Assembly: GCF_003052515.2 (NCBI RefSeq)
Contig: NZ_QARE02000006.1
Span: 186,001-250,000 of the forward strand
Reading direction: 5' to 3'
Source: Pseudomonas sp. RIT409
GTDB taxonomy: Bacteria; Pseudomonadota; Gammaproteobacteria; Pseudomonadales; Pseudomonadaceae
DNA length: 64,000 bases
Shown here: positions 51,768 to 60,209 of the stretch, in pieces
Position numbering within the stretch: position 1 is the stretch's first letter
Layout: the number at the start of each line of letters is the position of its first letter
Program-made: the position numbers and the translations under genes
Notes under the pieces: model-generated
The model's database searches: none
Seen by the model: only the letters and a program-made list of their open reading frames with translations
What the model was told of the DNA's origin: nothing

Positions 51768-52733
51768 TCACTGCGCTTTCGCGACAGCAGCGGGTGGCGT
51801 CCAGATCACGTCGGCGATGCTGAGCGGTTTGGGGATCAACTTGAGTTGATAGAAGGTGTCGGCGATTTTCTGCTGGGCGGCGACCGTTTCAGGCGAGATG
51901 AACGATGCGCCATAGCCCTGACGCTTGACGGAAACGCGGGCGATGTCTTCGGGCAGGCCCAGCAGCGGGGCAACCTGTTGGGTGACTTCGTCCGGGTTGG
52001 CTTTGGACCACTCACCCACGGCACGCACTTGTTCGACCAGCGCCTGAATCACTTCAGGATGCTGCTGCGCGTAAGGCCGGGTCGCGAGGTAGAACTGGTT
52101 GTTGTCGACGATGCCTTTGCCATCACGCAGGGTTCGCGCCTGAAGCTGTTGCTCGGCCGCGGCCTGGTAGGGGTCCCAGATGACCCACGCATCGACGGCG
52201 CCACGCTCGAACGCGGCCCGCGCGTCAGCCGGTGGCAGGTAGACCGTCTGAATGTCGCTGTACTTCAACCCCGCTTCTTCAAGAGCGCGGACCAGCAAAT
52301 AGTGAACGTTGGAGCCTTTGTTCAGCACCACCTTCTTGCCTTTGAGCGCCTCGACGGATGTGATCGGGGAATCTTTGGGCACCAGAATCGCCTCACTGGT
52401 CGGCGCAGGTGGTTCCGAAGCGACATAAAGCAGGTCCGCGCCTGCCGCCTGGGCGAAAACCGGCGGCGTCTCGCCGGTTACGCCGAAGTCGATCGAGCCA
52501 ACGTTGAGCCCTTCCAATAGCTGCGGGCCGCCTGGAAATTCCGTCCACTGCACCTGCACACCCTGCTCGGCCAGCTTCTTCTCCAGCGAACCCTTGGCTT
52601 TGAGCAGAACCAGCGTGCCGTACTTTTGATAGCCGATACGCAGGGTGTCGGCTCGAGCTTGGGTGAGGACGCCGAAGGACACCGCCGCAGCAAACAGAGC
52701 GACCAGGCCTCGACGCAAAATGACAGTGCGCAT
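51768..52733 (-). CDS. ssuA: aliphatic sulfonate-binding periplasmic protein
   Basis: A 321-aa binding protein with a signal peptide (cleavage after TQARA) and the SsuA pattern LRIGYQKYGTLVLLKAKG, FPGGPQLLEGLNVGSIDFG and GETPPVFAQAAGADL. ATG 52733 with AAAGGAG ahead is chosen; the open frame continues 74 codons upstream through the promoter region. Confidence 0.92.
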   Translation of the reverse strand: MRTVILRRGLVALFAAAVSFGVLTQARADTLRIGYQKYGTLVLLKAKGSLEKKLAEQGVQVQWTEFPGGPQLLEGLNVGSIDFGVTGETPPVFAQAAGADLLYVASEPPAPTSEAILVPKDSPITSVEALKGKKVVLNKGSNVHYLLVRALEEAGLKYSDIQTVYLPPADARAAFERGAVDAWVIWDPYQAAAEQQLQARTLRDGKGIVDNNQFYLATRPYAQQHPEVIQALVEQVRAVGEWSKANPDEVTQQVAPLLGLPEDIARVSVKRQGYGASFISPETVAAQQKIADTFYQLKLIPKPLSIADVIWTPPAAVAKAQ

Positions 52734-52874
52734 GGCACGCTCCTTTGCAAAATAGCTTTCAGGTGGCACCTGCTCGTCCGATGGCGGGCAAGTAAGGTGG
52801 ATGGGATTCATGACCGACGACTGCATCAGTGCAACGACATTAGCAGCCGGCTTATATTCTTTAAAATCATATTT

Positions 52875-52901
52875 ATTCATTTGGTTAGCACCAAAATGAA
52901 T
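52875..52901. promoter_or_regulatory. inverted repeat upstream of ssuA
   Basis: ATTCATTTGG (52875-52884) and CCAAAATGAAT (52891-52901) form a near-perfect dyad around TTAGCA in an AT-rich block 140-170 bases before ssuA. It suits a LysR-type regulator such as CysB, the usual activator of sulfur-starvation genes; this is inference. Confidence 0.5.
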
Positions 52902-53002
52902 ATGTTGCATTTTCATGGACCCGCCGTTTCGGGAGGCGTCAGACGGGCCCGTCATGTCCCAATCGGAAGCTTGAAGGCGGGCCGGCCAGCGGCCAAAAAA
53001 AA

Positions 53003-53020
53003 GGGCCGAATAGTCGGCCC
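53003..53020 (-). terminator. intrinsic terminator of lsfA
   Basis: On the minus strand GGGCCGA and TCGGCCC pair across CTAT and are followed by eight Ts (A-run 52995-53002). It separates lsfA from ssuA transcription. Confidence 0.93.
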
Positions 53021-53045
53021 GAATGTCGTGGTTGAAATCGGCGTG

Positions 53046-53684
53046 TCAGCGATTGGGCTGGGGCGTCAGACGCAGGTAAGGCGTGACGGCCTTGTAGCCT
53101 TTGGGGAAGCGTTGCTTGATCTCTTCTTCATCTTTGATGGAGGGCACGATCACCACATCCTCGCCATCCTGCCAGTTCGCCGGGGTCGCCACCTTGTGGC
53201 TGTCAGTCAACTGCAGCGAATCGATGACGCGCAGGATCTCGTGGAAATTTCGCCCCGTACTGGCTGGGTAAGTAATGGTTAGGCGTATCTTCTTGTTCGG
53301 ATCGATCACGAACAGCGAGCGGACGGTCAGGGTTTCGCTGGCATTGGGGTGGATCAGGTCATAAAGCTCAGATACTTTGCGATCGGCGTCAGCCAGAATT
53401 GGAAAGTTGACCGTGGTGTTCTGGGTAGCATTAATGTCGTCGATCCACTTGATGTGGGAATCGACCGGGTCTACGGAAATAGCGATGGCTTTCACATTGC
53501 GCTTGTCGAACTCGTCCTTGAGCTTAGCTGTGAAACCCAGCTCCGTGGTGCAGACAGGGGTGAAGTCGGCCGGGTGGGAAAACAACACACCCCACTGATT
53601 GCCCAGCCATTCGTGAAACTTGATACAGCCTAGGCTGGAGTCCTGTTCGAAATCGGGGGCGATGTCGCCAAGTTTGAGGCTCAT
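53046..53684 (-). CDS. lsfA: 1-Cys peroxiredoxin
   Basis: A 212-aa peroxidase of the Prx6 group: peroxidatic Cys in HPADFTPVCTTELG, the family-specific C-terminal extension (WQDGEDVVIVPSIKDEE) and no resolving Cys. LsfA is known in Pseudomonas as a sulfate-starvation-induced antioxidant, which fits its place before the ssu genes. ATG 53684 with AAAGGAG is chosen over an ATG 37 codons upstream. Confidence 0.93.
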   Translation of the reverse strand: MSLKLGDIAPDFEQDSSLGCIKFHEWLGNQWGVLFSHPADFTPVCTTELGFTAKLKDEFDKRNVKAIAISVDPVDSHIKWIDDINATQNTTVNFPILADADRKVSELYDLIHPNASETLTVRSLFVIDPNKKIRLTITYPASTGRNFHEILRVIDSLQLTDSHKVATPANWQDGEDVVIVPSIKDEEEIKQRFPKGYKAVTPYLRLTPQPNR

Positions 53685-53814
53685 GCAGTCAGCTCCTTTA
53701 ATAAGTGTTATGTGGACACTGTGCCTGCAAACCTCAAAAAATTGAAAGACCGAATGGCAATGGCGAATGCTCGTTTCGCTATAAAAACCGAACACCGCTT
53801 TTATTTTCAGCTAT

Positions 53815-53842
53815 AAAAAAGCCCCGCCGAAGCGGGGCTCTT
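53815..53842 (-). terminator. intrinsic terminator upstream of lsfA
   Basis: GCCCCGC (53821-53827) and GCGGGGC (53832-53838) pair across CGAA, with A-runs on the left and TCTTTT on the right. It can work in both directions; on the minus strand it would end a transcript that enters from the right. Confidence 0.92.
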
Positions 53843-53858
53843 TTCAACACATCGACGC

Positions 53859-53876
53859 TTATTTGAAGGCTTCTAC
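53859..53876 (-). pseudogene. possible 3' tail of a displaced gene at the island boundary
   Basis: On the minus strand the short open stretch reads VEAFK then TAA, 17 bases before a good terminator, as a gene end would. The frame is closed by TGA just upstream, so at most five codons remain. This is a suggestion only. Confidence 0.25.
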
Positions 53877-54266
53877 TCACCTGAGAGCCCGTCGAAAGGA
53901 TTAATTACCAGTATATTCAGCAAGATGAGCTGACTATACACAAATTTGTAAATAATTTCGTAAAATTTTAGGCCCCAACCGTCATCTAGGCTACCGAGGT
54001 GTAAAGAACGCGCGCAGCGCTCAGCGAGCAGGAAGCTACAGCCTCTCAGCCACCCACGCTGTCTCTATGGAAGGCTTAGGATACGCATCTACTCTATATA
54101 TAGAGACGCGAGACTAGTCTACTGGTGATCAAATCGACGCAGCTCAGCTGCTGACACCCATCGACACAGGGCGTTCCGAGATCACGCCCTAGCTTGCGCC
54201 ATCTCGAATACGCTAATCTCGGTATCGCTGGAGATTCAAGTCAATCTCATATTTGCTAAGGTTCCG
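53877..54266. other. gene-free boundary region, AT-rich then mixed
   Basis: No gene seen. The left part (53900-53970) is very AT-rich. CTCTATATATAGAG (54092-54105) is a perfect 14-bp palindrome. GGGCGTTCCGAGATCACGCCC (about 54168-54189) can form a hairpin. AAGG lies 5 bases before the PIN gene start. Confidence 0.4.
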
Positions 54267-55385
54267 ATGAAGAATGATAAACGTGTAACTCCTGAACGAT
54301 ATCAGGAGCTTCGTAACAAACTGCTGAGTGGAGAAATTACTGCTCTCACTTTCGACACACAAGTGTTTGACCGAAATGGACGAACTTTTAAGGGAGGGCT
54401 GCTCGGTGAGCTTGACCAGCTAAAACAGTCCAATATTCAGATTTTATTCACCGAAGTGGTTCGTGATGAAGTGGAGAACCATATTCTCGAAAGGCATCGT
54501 GCCAAGGCATTACGGGCGGAAGAGGCGCTTTCCAAGCTATCAGGCAGTCTTTCGGCTAGCTTAGCTAAAAAAGTGAGCCGTGAACTAGACTCTGTTGCAA
54601 CCCCAGAGACGATGACCTTTATAGAGCTCAATGATTTTTTTCTGAAAACTGGGGCAGAAATGATATCCTACGAAGAAGTGCCTGCTAGAGCGCTGTTTGA
54701 GCACTACTTTGCAAATCGTGCGCCTTTTCATAAAACAAACAATAAGAAATCAGAATTTCCAGACGCTATGGCGTTACTCTGTCTAGAGGAGCACTCCAAG
54801 ACCCAAGGGATTCTGGTAATTTCTGAGGACGAGGACTGGGTGTCATTTTGTAAAGAATCTAAAACACAAAAATTACATCACCTACCCGACTTAATTTCTG
54901 CTTTTGATTTGATAAATTCTGCAAAAGACGAAATCAAATCGGTCGCAGATTCAAAATTTAGACGCTTTGTAGAATTCGAGCAAAGCGGCGAACTGCTCGC
55001 CATTATAGAAAAAAATGTAGTTGATCAACTTCATCAAGGTATTGAATTTTCTGGCAAGTCAGACCTTGACTTTACTGCCTCCTGTCTGAGCATCAGCATT
55101 CTGAACATAGAACATGAAGAAGAGCATACCTTTGGCACCATTAGGCATGACGCAAGTGTAACCGTCTGGGCGCTTGAGAAAAATTTAAAAGTTCAGATTA
55201 GGGCCGAGGTTGAATTCACCTCTATGAACGACACCTACATGGGCACTAGCATTTATAGCCAGCTCATATCAATACCAGCAACCTCCATTATTAGAATGAC
55301 GAATGACACCACCACCGTCAACACTATGTTTAAAACAGGCATTGTACTAAATCTGGGAAAAATAAGGCCTGGTGAGAATCTTTAA
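54267..55385 (+). CDS. PIN-domain nuclease-like protein (DUF4935-like)
   Basis: A 372-aa protein. The first 215 residues fit a PIN fold: early Asp30 in LTFDTQVFDRNG, then ILFTEVVRDEVENHI, FPDAMALLCLEEH and VISEDEDW, which supply the acidic metal-binding set expected of PIN RNases. Similarity is to the DUF4935 type, frequent in accessory regions. Residues 230-372 are a separate, mostly beta domain that I do not recognise. No antitoxin-like gene precedes it. It is convergent with the methyltransferase gene (61-base gap). AT-rich codon use differs from the core genes. Confidence 0.75.
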   Translation: MKNDKRVTPERYQELRNKLLSGEITALTFDTQVFDRNGRTFKGGLLGELDQLKQSNIQILFTEVVRDEVENHILERHRAKALRAEEALSKLSGSLSASLAKKVSRELDSVATPETMTFIELNDFFLKTGAEMISYEEVPARALFEHYFANRAPFHKTNNKKSEFPDAMALLCLEEHSKTQGILVISEDEDWVSFCKESKTQKLHHLPDLISAFDLINSAKDEIKSVADSKFRRFVEFEQSGELLAIIEKNVVDQLHQGIEFSGKSDLDFTASCLSISILNIEHEEEHTFGTIRHDASVTVWALEKNLKVQIRAEVEFTSMNDTYMGTSIYSQLISIPATSIIRMTNDTTTVNTMFKTGIVLNLGKIRPGENL

Positions 55386-55446
55386 ACAACCTGCTATCTA
55401 AAAACCTTGAGGCAAACTTTCAAAAACTAGCAAGAGTGTGCCCCCC

Positions 55447-56325
55447 TCAGAGTGCCACCTTAGATTTTGGAATTTCAGCGTGAGGTGCGTTCAGGCCACT
55501 CTTAAAAAACATAACCTCGTCACCGACATATCGAGCTTGCGCAGTGTAATGAAGCCCATACTTTAATGCCTCGCTGCAATTATACATGGCGCAGATCTCA
55601 GGCGTGCAATCGTATGAAACTATCCATTGGCGATTGAACGTTGAGGATTGTAGCAAGCTTGCTATTTCCAAATGATCATCATGCTTATAAAAGTTTCTAT
55701 ATAAGTCGCGACCCTTAACGTAATAGGGCGGATCAAGATAAATCAAAGCACTCTCGGGCAAAATATCGGATGCGCGGCTTAGCAAGCTAAACGCGTCTTC
55801 ATTATAGACCGTAATGTGATCTGCATGGATTGCAATTTTTTCGAGGCGCGCGGCGATCATTGATTTGTTGAACCGTGCGTCAAGTTTATACGCGCCTGCT
55901 TGCGATTTTCCACCGATTACCCCACCTTTGAGTATTCCGGACCTATTCGTTCTATTAACGAATAGCGTCGCAAACCCGCGCGCAGCCTGTGAGACAGTTG
56001 GATCCTGAGTCAGCATTACCTGCCTCCAGCGATACCACTCGTCCATCGATATCGGTGTGTCATGCAGAAGCTTCAGAAGCTCCTCAGGTGTGGCAGTCAC
56101 CGCAGACCAAAAAGCATAGACCGCTGGATCCAGATCGTTGATATGGATGTGGCTGGCATGCTTGTCAAATAAGAGCTCCAGCGCAACGCCCGCCCCACCC
56201 GCAAATGGTTCCAGATAGTGGCCACCGCCTAGCCCATTCTCGTGCATTACTGCGGCCACAAACGGAGCGAACCTTGCTTTCCCACCTGGGTATCGTAGCG
56301 GGCTGTAAAGCTTATTGGAGTACAT
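55447..56325 (-). CDS. D12-class N6-adenine DNA methyltransferase (Dam-like)
   Basis: A 292-aa MTase with the D12-class order: PLRYPGGKAR at residues 9-18, SAM loop EPFAGGAG (39-46), INDLD (62-66) and catalytic DPPY (198-201), followed by the target-recognition tail. It transfers methyl from SAM to adenine in a short site that cannot be read from sequence. ATG 56325 (MYSNKLYSPL) with AAGGA ahead is preferred over an ATG ten codons upstream. It follows the ATPase-TOPRIM gene by 63 bases on the same strand, so both are probably one operon. Confidence 0.9.
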   Translation of the reverse strand: MYSNKLYSPLRYPGGKARFAPFVAAVMHENGLGGGHYLEPFAGGAGVALELLFDKHASHIHINDLDPAVYAFWSAVTATPEELLKLLHDTPISMDEWYRWRQVMLTQDPTVSQAARGFATLFVNRTNRSGILKGGVIGGKSQAGAYKLDARFNKSMIAARLEKIAIHADHITVYNEDAFSLLSRASDILPESALIYLDPPYYVKGRDLYRNFYKHDDHLEIASLLQSSTFNRQWIVSYDCTPEICAMYNCSEALKYGLHYTAQARYVGDEVMFFKSGLNAPHAEIPKSKVAL

Positions 56326-56388
56326 TCGATGGATCCTTGATGGCGGGCAAGCCACAGCTTAGCGGTGGGCAGTATACTTGGCCAGCTT

Positions 56389-58143
56389 TCAAGCGGTAAG
56401 CTTTGCGGTCGCTTGCGCCGCTTGTGTGAGGGCTTGTTCAAAGGCTTCAACCTTCTGCGGATTTTCCCGCAGCCAATGGCCGATAAGGTCCCAGTTTCCA
56501 ATGACCGTTAGATTTTTGTTCATCCATTTCTTCGCAGATTCACGGTTTTTTATATTTGTATCACCTGCTAACAGGTGCGTGCGCAGCTGATCTCTTGTAA
56601 CGTTGATTTTCGCTAGCGCCTCGCGTGTGTCAGGGTAGTCGTCATTATCTTTCATCAGCTCAGTTATGAATTCGTAGATGGTCCGCTCTGGTGAGAATCC
56701 ATTTCCTGCCAAATCTGCTCCACCAGGGAGCTTCACGACATTTTTCAGACCCTTAGTCACGGAAGAGTCAGCATCTACTACGATCAGAACTGTCTTGAAA
56801 TGTTTGTCAAATTTTTGAAGACCTTGCAGATTTTGACACCCTACACTAATCGGTATAGCTTTTAAGGCCCGCCCAGTTAGGCTGTTAATTCTGCGCTTCA
56901 GCTTCAGCGTAAGCAAATGCTTAAGAAAATAGTCTGCCTCAGCATCTTCCAAATAAATCTTAAGGGTATTGTCAATTTTTTTAGGCTTAGCAGGCGCAGA
57001 TGGCGCTATTAACGTCATGTCACCTTTGATTTCTTCACACGACAAGCTTTGCGAAACTCGCGGCGCTATTGAATCCATTATGTAGATAACCGAGTCCATT
57101 CGGACACCATGGCCGTTAATCGGATTATTATCCGGATGTATTGCCTCAATCATGCATAACGAATGCGTTGTAGCCACTACTTGTATGCGGAGCTTCTTAG
57201 CTGCAGTCTTCATCGCAGTAATTAATGTTTGTTGAGCATGGGGATGAAACCCCGCATCAAGTTCGTCAATTACCAAGAGTCCACCAGGATAACCTGGCCA
57301 CTCTCGCTCGAGCTTACGGAATGAAGCAAATGCCGTCGCGATCGAACTCAGACTGTCTTGGCCTAAAGATATGCTCTTGGGACTGTAGCTGTAGCTTGGG
57401 TGCTTGGCAGCTTTACTCGTTCCTTTGATCCCTTGCGACACGATTGATGAGCTATCTTGGCCCTCTGAAAGCGAGGAATTAATAACACTATCTATAAAAG
57501 CTTTAATGAACTCGGCGTCAGTTTTGTCTATCGAGTGATCAATTGTGCTTTCCACAAGCTCTGGATCGCTTTCACCTATAGGGATCATCCTAGTCATCCC
57601 AAGATATATAGTCGGGATAGGAACTTTAGATGCCTTTCCGATCACAACACCGCTTTCGGCATCTTCATGATCGGAATCTACAGCGTTGCGTGGTACTACA
57701 CGGACCTCCTCCCTCACAGAACCATCTTTGTTCTTCACAGCTCTCTTTGTGAAGCCACAGCGCTTTGTGAACTCGGACTTGTTAATTGAGTAATCTAGAT
57801 ATGGACTTGAAAGCGTCTTGTTTCGCTGATTCGCCAAAAATTCTGTTTGATAATCTATATGGATGATTTCGTTGAGCAGGCCTGTAAAAGGCTTACCGGT
57901 ATAGGTCACGAAATCGGAGTCGGTCAGGCCGGAACCATTTGCCACTAGGGCGAGTATCGTAGATTTGCCAATACCATTATGGCCAGCTATGAGAGTGATT
58001 CGCGGTGCGAAATCAATAGATATGTCCTTGAGTTTTCGAAATGGTGGCTTCGCAATCCTCAGTCGGACGAGTGAGAATTCATTATGATTTTCTTGTTTGC
58101 TCGGCGATTGCGCTGATTTTCTGGTGCGACGTTGCACTGCCAT
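56389..58143 (-). CDS. ABC-type ATPase with C-terminal TOPRIM-like region (OLD-like)
   Basis: A 584-aa protein. Residues about 24-330 form an SMC/OLD-type ATPase: Walker A GHNGIGKST (54-62), a signature-like SLGQDSLSSI (259-268), Walker B LLVIDELD (289-296) and switch His327 in TTHS. Residues 390-500 look like a TOPRIM fold: Glu399 in KIYLEDAEADYF and the Asp457/Asp459 pair in VVDADS, then GFSPERTIYEF. This is the layout of OLD-family nucleases such as GajA, but no UvrD helicase or reverse transcriptase gene follows. Instead a DNA methyltransferase gene follows. A role in phage or foreign-DNA restriction is inferred. Confidence 0.78.
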   Translation of the reverse strand: MAVQRRTRKSAQSPSKQENHNEFSLVRLRIAKPPFRKLKDISIDFAPRITLIAGHNGIGKSTILALVANGSGLTDSDFVTYTGKPFTGLLNEIIHIDYQTEFLANQRNKTLSSPYLDYSINKSEFTKRCGFTKRAVKNKDGSVREEVRVVPRNAVDSDHEDAESGVVIGKASKVPIPTIYLGMTRMIPIGESDPELVESTIDHSIDKTDAEFIKAFIDSVINSSLSEGQDSSSIVSQGIKGTSKAAKHPSYSYSPKSISLGQDSLSSIATAFASFRKLEREWPGYPGGLLVIDELDAGFHPHAQQTLITAMKTAAKKLRIQVVATTHSLCMIEAIHPDNNPINGHGVRMDSVIYIMDSIAPRVSQSLSCEEIKGDMTLIAPSAPAKPKKIDNTLKIYLEDAEADYFLKHLLTLKLKRRINSLTGRALKAIPISVGCQNLQGLQKFDKHFKTVLIVVDADSSVTKGLKNVVKLPGGADLAGNGFSPERTIYEFITELMKDNDDYPDTREALAKINVTRDQLRTHLLAGDTNIKNRESAKKWMNKNLTVIGNWDLIGHWLRENPQKVEAFEQALTQAAQATAKLTA

Positions 58144-58997
58144 TTCGTTCCCTGCTGGAGCTGGCTTGTTAACATTCCAGTTGATGAGTAGTTAAAGCAG
58201 ACCTGTACAGCTTCAGCCGTAGTCTCCCAATCACCTCAACCGACCACAAATTCACCTCGGCCGTTGATCCACTCATACAGATGAGTCAATCGCCGGAATT
58301 AATTGCTTGGGCTTGCTTCGCTCACGAAGCAACGCCAATGCGCATAATGATATCAATTAGATATTAATATCAAGCCGTATCGTGCTCCAGCTACATCATT
58401 CCAGGGAGGCGGCGCATGCCGCAGCAACGCCCGCATAGTTGCGTTCTTCCGGATGCCCACCAGTTTTTACCGACCGAGCGCGTCCTTCTAGGCCCCACTG
58501 GTACCGGCGTGATCAAGCTGTGAGTGCAACCCGAATAAAGCTAATCGATGAAGCCGCTTGAGGCGGAAAGCTGAGCAAGTAGCGAAAAGCACTATGAGCC
58601 GCTAGCTCTGGTTTCAGGTGAGGCGTTAGCTCCGGAGCCGCCAGCGTCACCCTCATGGAACGTGGTCAATCAGCCGCGGTCTCGTCCGAAACACCGCCAT
58701 GAACTACGACCTGTTTAATGCCCCCCTCCTCGAAAAAAGTGACCATGGCGGTCACGGTGCCTTGTCGGACAGCGGTCAGACCCCAGTACTTCACCGAGAC
58801 GTCACGGGACCAAGTTCAATGCTTCAGCGCGCATCTTGATCCGGGCTTGGCGAGCGGATCGATGTGTACATCGAGATGCACAGTTGTGGCGCGCTTTCAG
58901 ACGACAATGGCCGGATTGCAAGCTGGATGTCCGCCCAAGATGATGCGGCTGAGCAGGCTGCGTACGCATCAACAACAGTTGCAAATTGCGACACAAC
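58144..58997. other. long region with only short or broken reading frames
   Basis: No convincing intact gene in about 850 bases. TTGCTTCG-CTCA-CGAAGCAA (58313-58332) is a perfect 8-bp hairpin. A 35-codon frame at 58416-58523 has GGGAGG ahead. A frame from 58699 is broken by one TGA (separate entry). TAGCGAAAAGCACTATGAGCC near 58577 resembles a motif near 61191. Confidence 0.4.
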
Positions 58998-59046
58998 GTG
59001 TACATTGTTCGCCAAGACGAACAATGTACACATGCAAATCATTTGA
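58699..59046 (+). pseudogene. possible small gene interrupted by a single TGA
   Basis: From ATG 58699 the frame reads 46 codons (MNYDLFNAPLLEKSDHGGHG...) to TGA at 58837, then continues open in the same frame for 68 more codons (ERIDVYIEMHSCGALSDDNG...) to 59046. The second part looks protein-like. It could be a nonsense-mutated gene or chance. Its end overlaps the inverted repeats before the next gene. Confidence 0.25.
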
Positions 59047-59051
59047 TTTGC
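58998..59051. promoter_or_regulatory. two adjacent perfect inverted repeats before the HTH gene
   Basis: GTGTACATTGTTCG (58998-59011) and CGAACAATGTACAC (59018-59031) match over all 14 bases around CCAAGA. Three bases on, GCAAATCA (59034-59041) and TGATTTGC (59044-59051) match over 8 bases around TT. There is no T-run. Position 18-70 bases before the start codon suggests operators, probably for autoregulation by the HTH protein. Confidence 0.75.
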
Positions 59052-59068
59052 CCACCCTAAAGGAAGCC

Positions 59069-59524
59069 ATGATGACGCCATCTAATGCTGATGTCCTAAG
59101 ATCAATCCGATTAAGCCACAGGTTAACGACCACTGAAGCAGGACGACTGGTCGGAGTTACCAAGCGAGCTTGGGAGCACTGGGAGAGTGGAGCTCGTCAG
59201 GTCCCCCAATCATCCTACGAGCTTTTTATGGCGAAGTGCCGAGGAGTAATTCCTCCAGAAATGACCCCAGACTCCGATCGTGGGCTGTACGTTGTTACAG
59301 ACTCTCAGGGCCAAGCGGTTATCGTGTTGGGACGGGGAAGCTGGATCGATGTGCACCCCGCTAAGATGACTAATAAGGTTGTCGTCAGCTCGTTTGTCGT
59401 GGATTTTGCAGCCGGGCGACGGGAGAAGGTGGAGACTCTTGTGGACCTAGATTTCAACCCCACCCTGTTAGAAACACTGCGCCGCTGGAAGTCGCTAGAC
59501 AAAGACCTGGAAGACCAATTCTGA
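59069..59524 (+). CDS. HTH (XRE-like) transcriptional regulator of the island
   Basis: A 151-aa protein whose first 57 residues form a Cro/C1-type HTH: DVLRSIRLSHRLTTTEAGRLVGVTKRAWEHWESGARQVP, with the recognition helix around VTKRAWEHWE. The remainder (about 70-151) is an unrecognised mixed domain. AAGGAAG precedes the ATG; a second ATG follows directly. An open frame continues upstream to 58718 but has no protein-like character. Two perfect dyads before the start suggest self-control. Confidence 0.8.
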   Translation: MMTPSNADVLRSIRLSHRLTTTEAGRLVGVTKRAWEHWESGARQVPQSSYELFMAKCRGVIPPEMTPDSDRGLYVVTDSQGQAVIVLGRGSWIDVHPAKMTNKVVVSSFVVDFAAGRREKVETLVDLDFNPTLLETLRRWKSLDKDLEDQF

Positions 59525-59852
59525 ACAGAGAGCGGCTTCTCTCAATGGCGCATGGTTCGATAAAAATCGCAGCCAGATGACGCGCCTGACCCGCAGCTTC
59601 GGAGGCGTTATCGCCAGAGCTGGATCGATCCAGTTACCGAAACTTCACTGACCCAGGCTTCCCGTTTGAAAAGCACCACCAGTGCTGGATTCTTGCCGTA
59701 GGCGTCATGTCAGTGTGTCGGCTAGGGTCAAGCTCTAGTTCACCCATCAATGCAGAGCCGATACGACACGCACCCATCCACGATGTGGGTGGCCGTGCCG
59801 GTCGATCATTGATGAGTGACCTGGAGGCTATCCTCAAAAAACATCTGAAGCG
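59525..59852. other. gene-poor region with a short rightward frame
   Basis: The only noteworthy frame is a 52-codon ORF at 59707-59865 (MSVCRLGSSS... ending LKKHLKRYRK). It extends open upstream to 59590 and overlaps the end of the opposite gene. It may be a gene remnant; I see nothing else. Confidence 0.35.
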
Positions 59853-60209
59853 CTACCGAAAGTAACCTAAGAAATCTTGCACATCTGCAATAGATCGTCG
59901 GACATCACCAAATAGCTCGTGCAAAATTGCGTCGTTTCCTTCGTACTCCCATAGCAAACGCCCATCATTATCTAACAGCCCGATCACTAAATACTCATGC
60001 CAATAAGCTTGGTCCTCAATATAATCCTTAGCCCGCACCTCATAAATGCACATCGTCCTTCCTCTGTACTCAACCTGAAAATAGAGAGGAAAAAAATTGT
60101 CATTACCTTTTGTAATTGTATAAGGAGCATCGGCTATCGACCATTTTATTTGGCCAGTAGCTGTATCTTCCATAAGCCTAGCGATCATTTTCTTCGTTGT
60201 GGAGTCCAT
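59853..60209 (-). CDS. hypothetical protein, second gene of a coupled pair
   Basis: A 118-aa soluble protein I do not recognise: MARL-type helical start, several beta-strand-like runs (PLYFQVEYRGRTMCIYEV, EYLVIGLLDNDGRLLWEYEG) and an acidic helical end (LHELFGDVRRSIADVQDFLG). Its ATG overlaps the upstream stop by one base (TGATG), which indicates translational coupling and a joint function with the membrane-anchored partner. Confidence 0.75.
   Translation of the reverse strand: MDSTTKKMIARLMEDTATGQIKWSIADAPYTITKGNDNFFPLYFQVEYRGRTMCIYEVRAKDYIEDQAYWHEYLVIGLLDNDGRLLWEYEGNDAILHELFGDVRRSIADVQDFLGYFR

Noticed and set aside
59634..59837. 67-codon open frame on the minus strand
   Set aside because: No ribosome site and no recognisable pattern. 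It ends well apart from the real gene pair.
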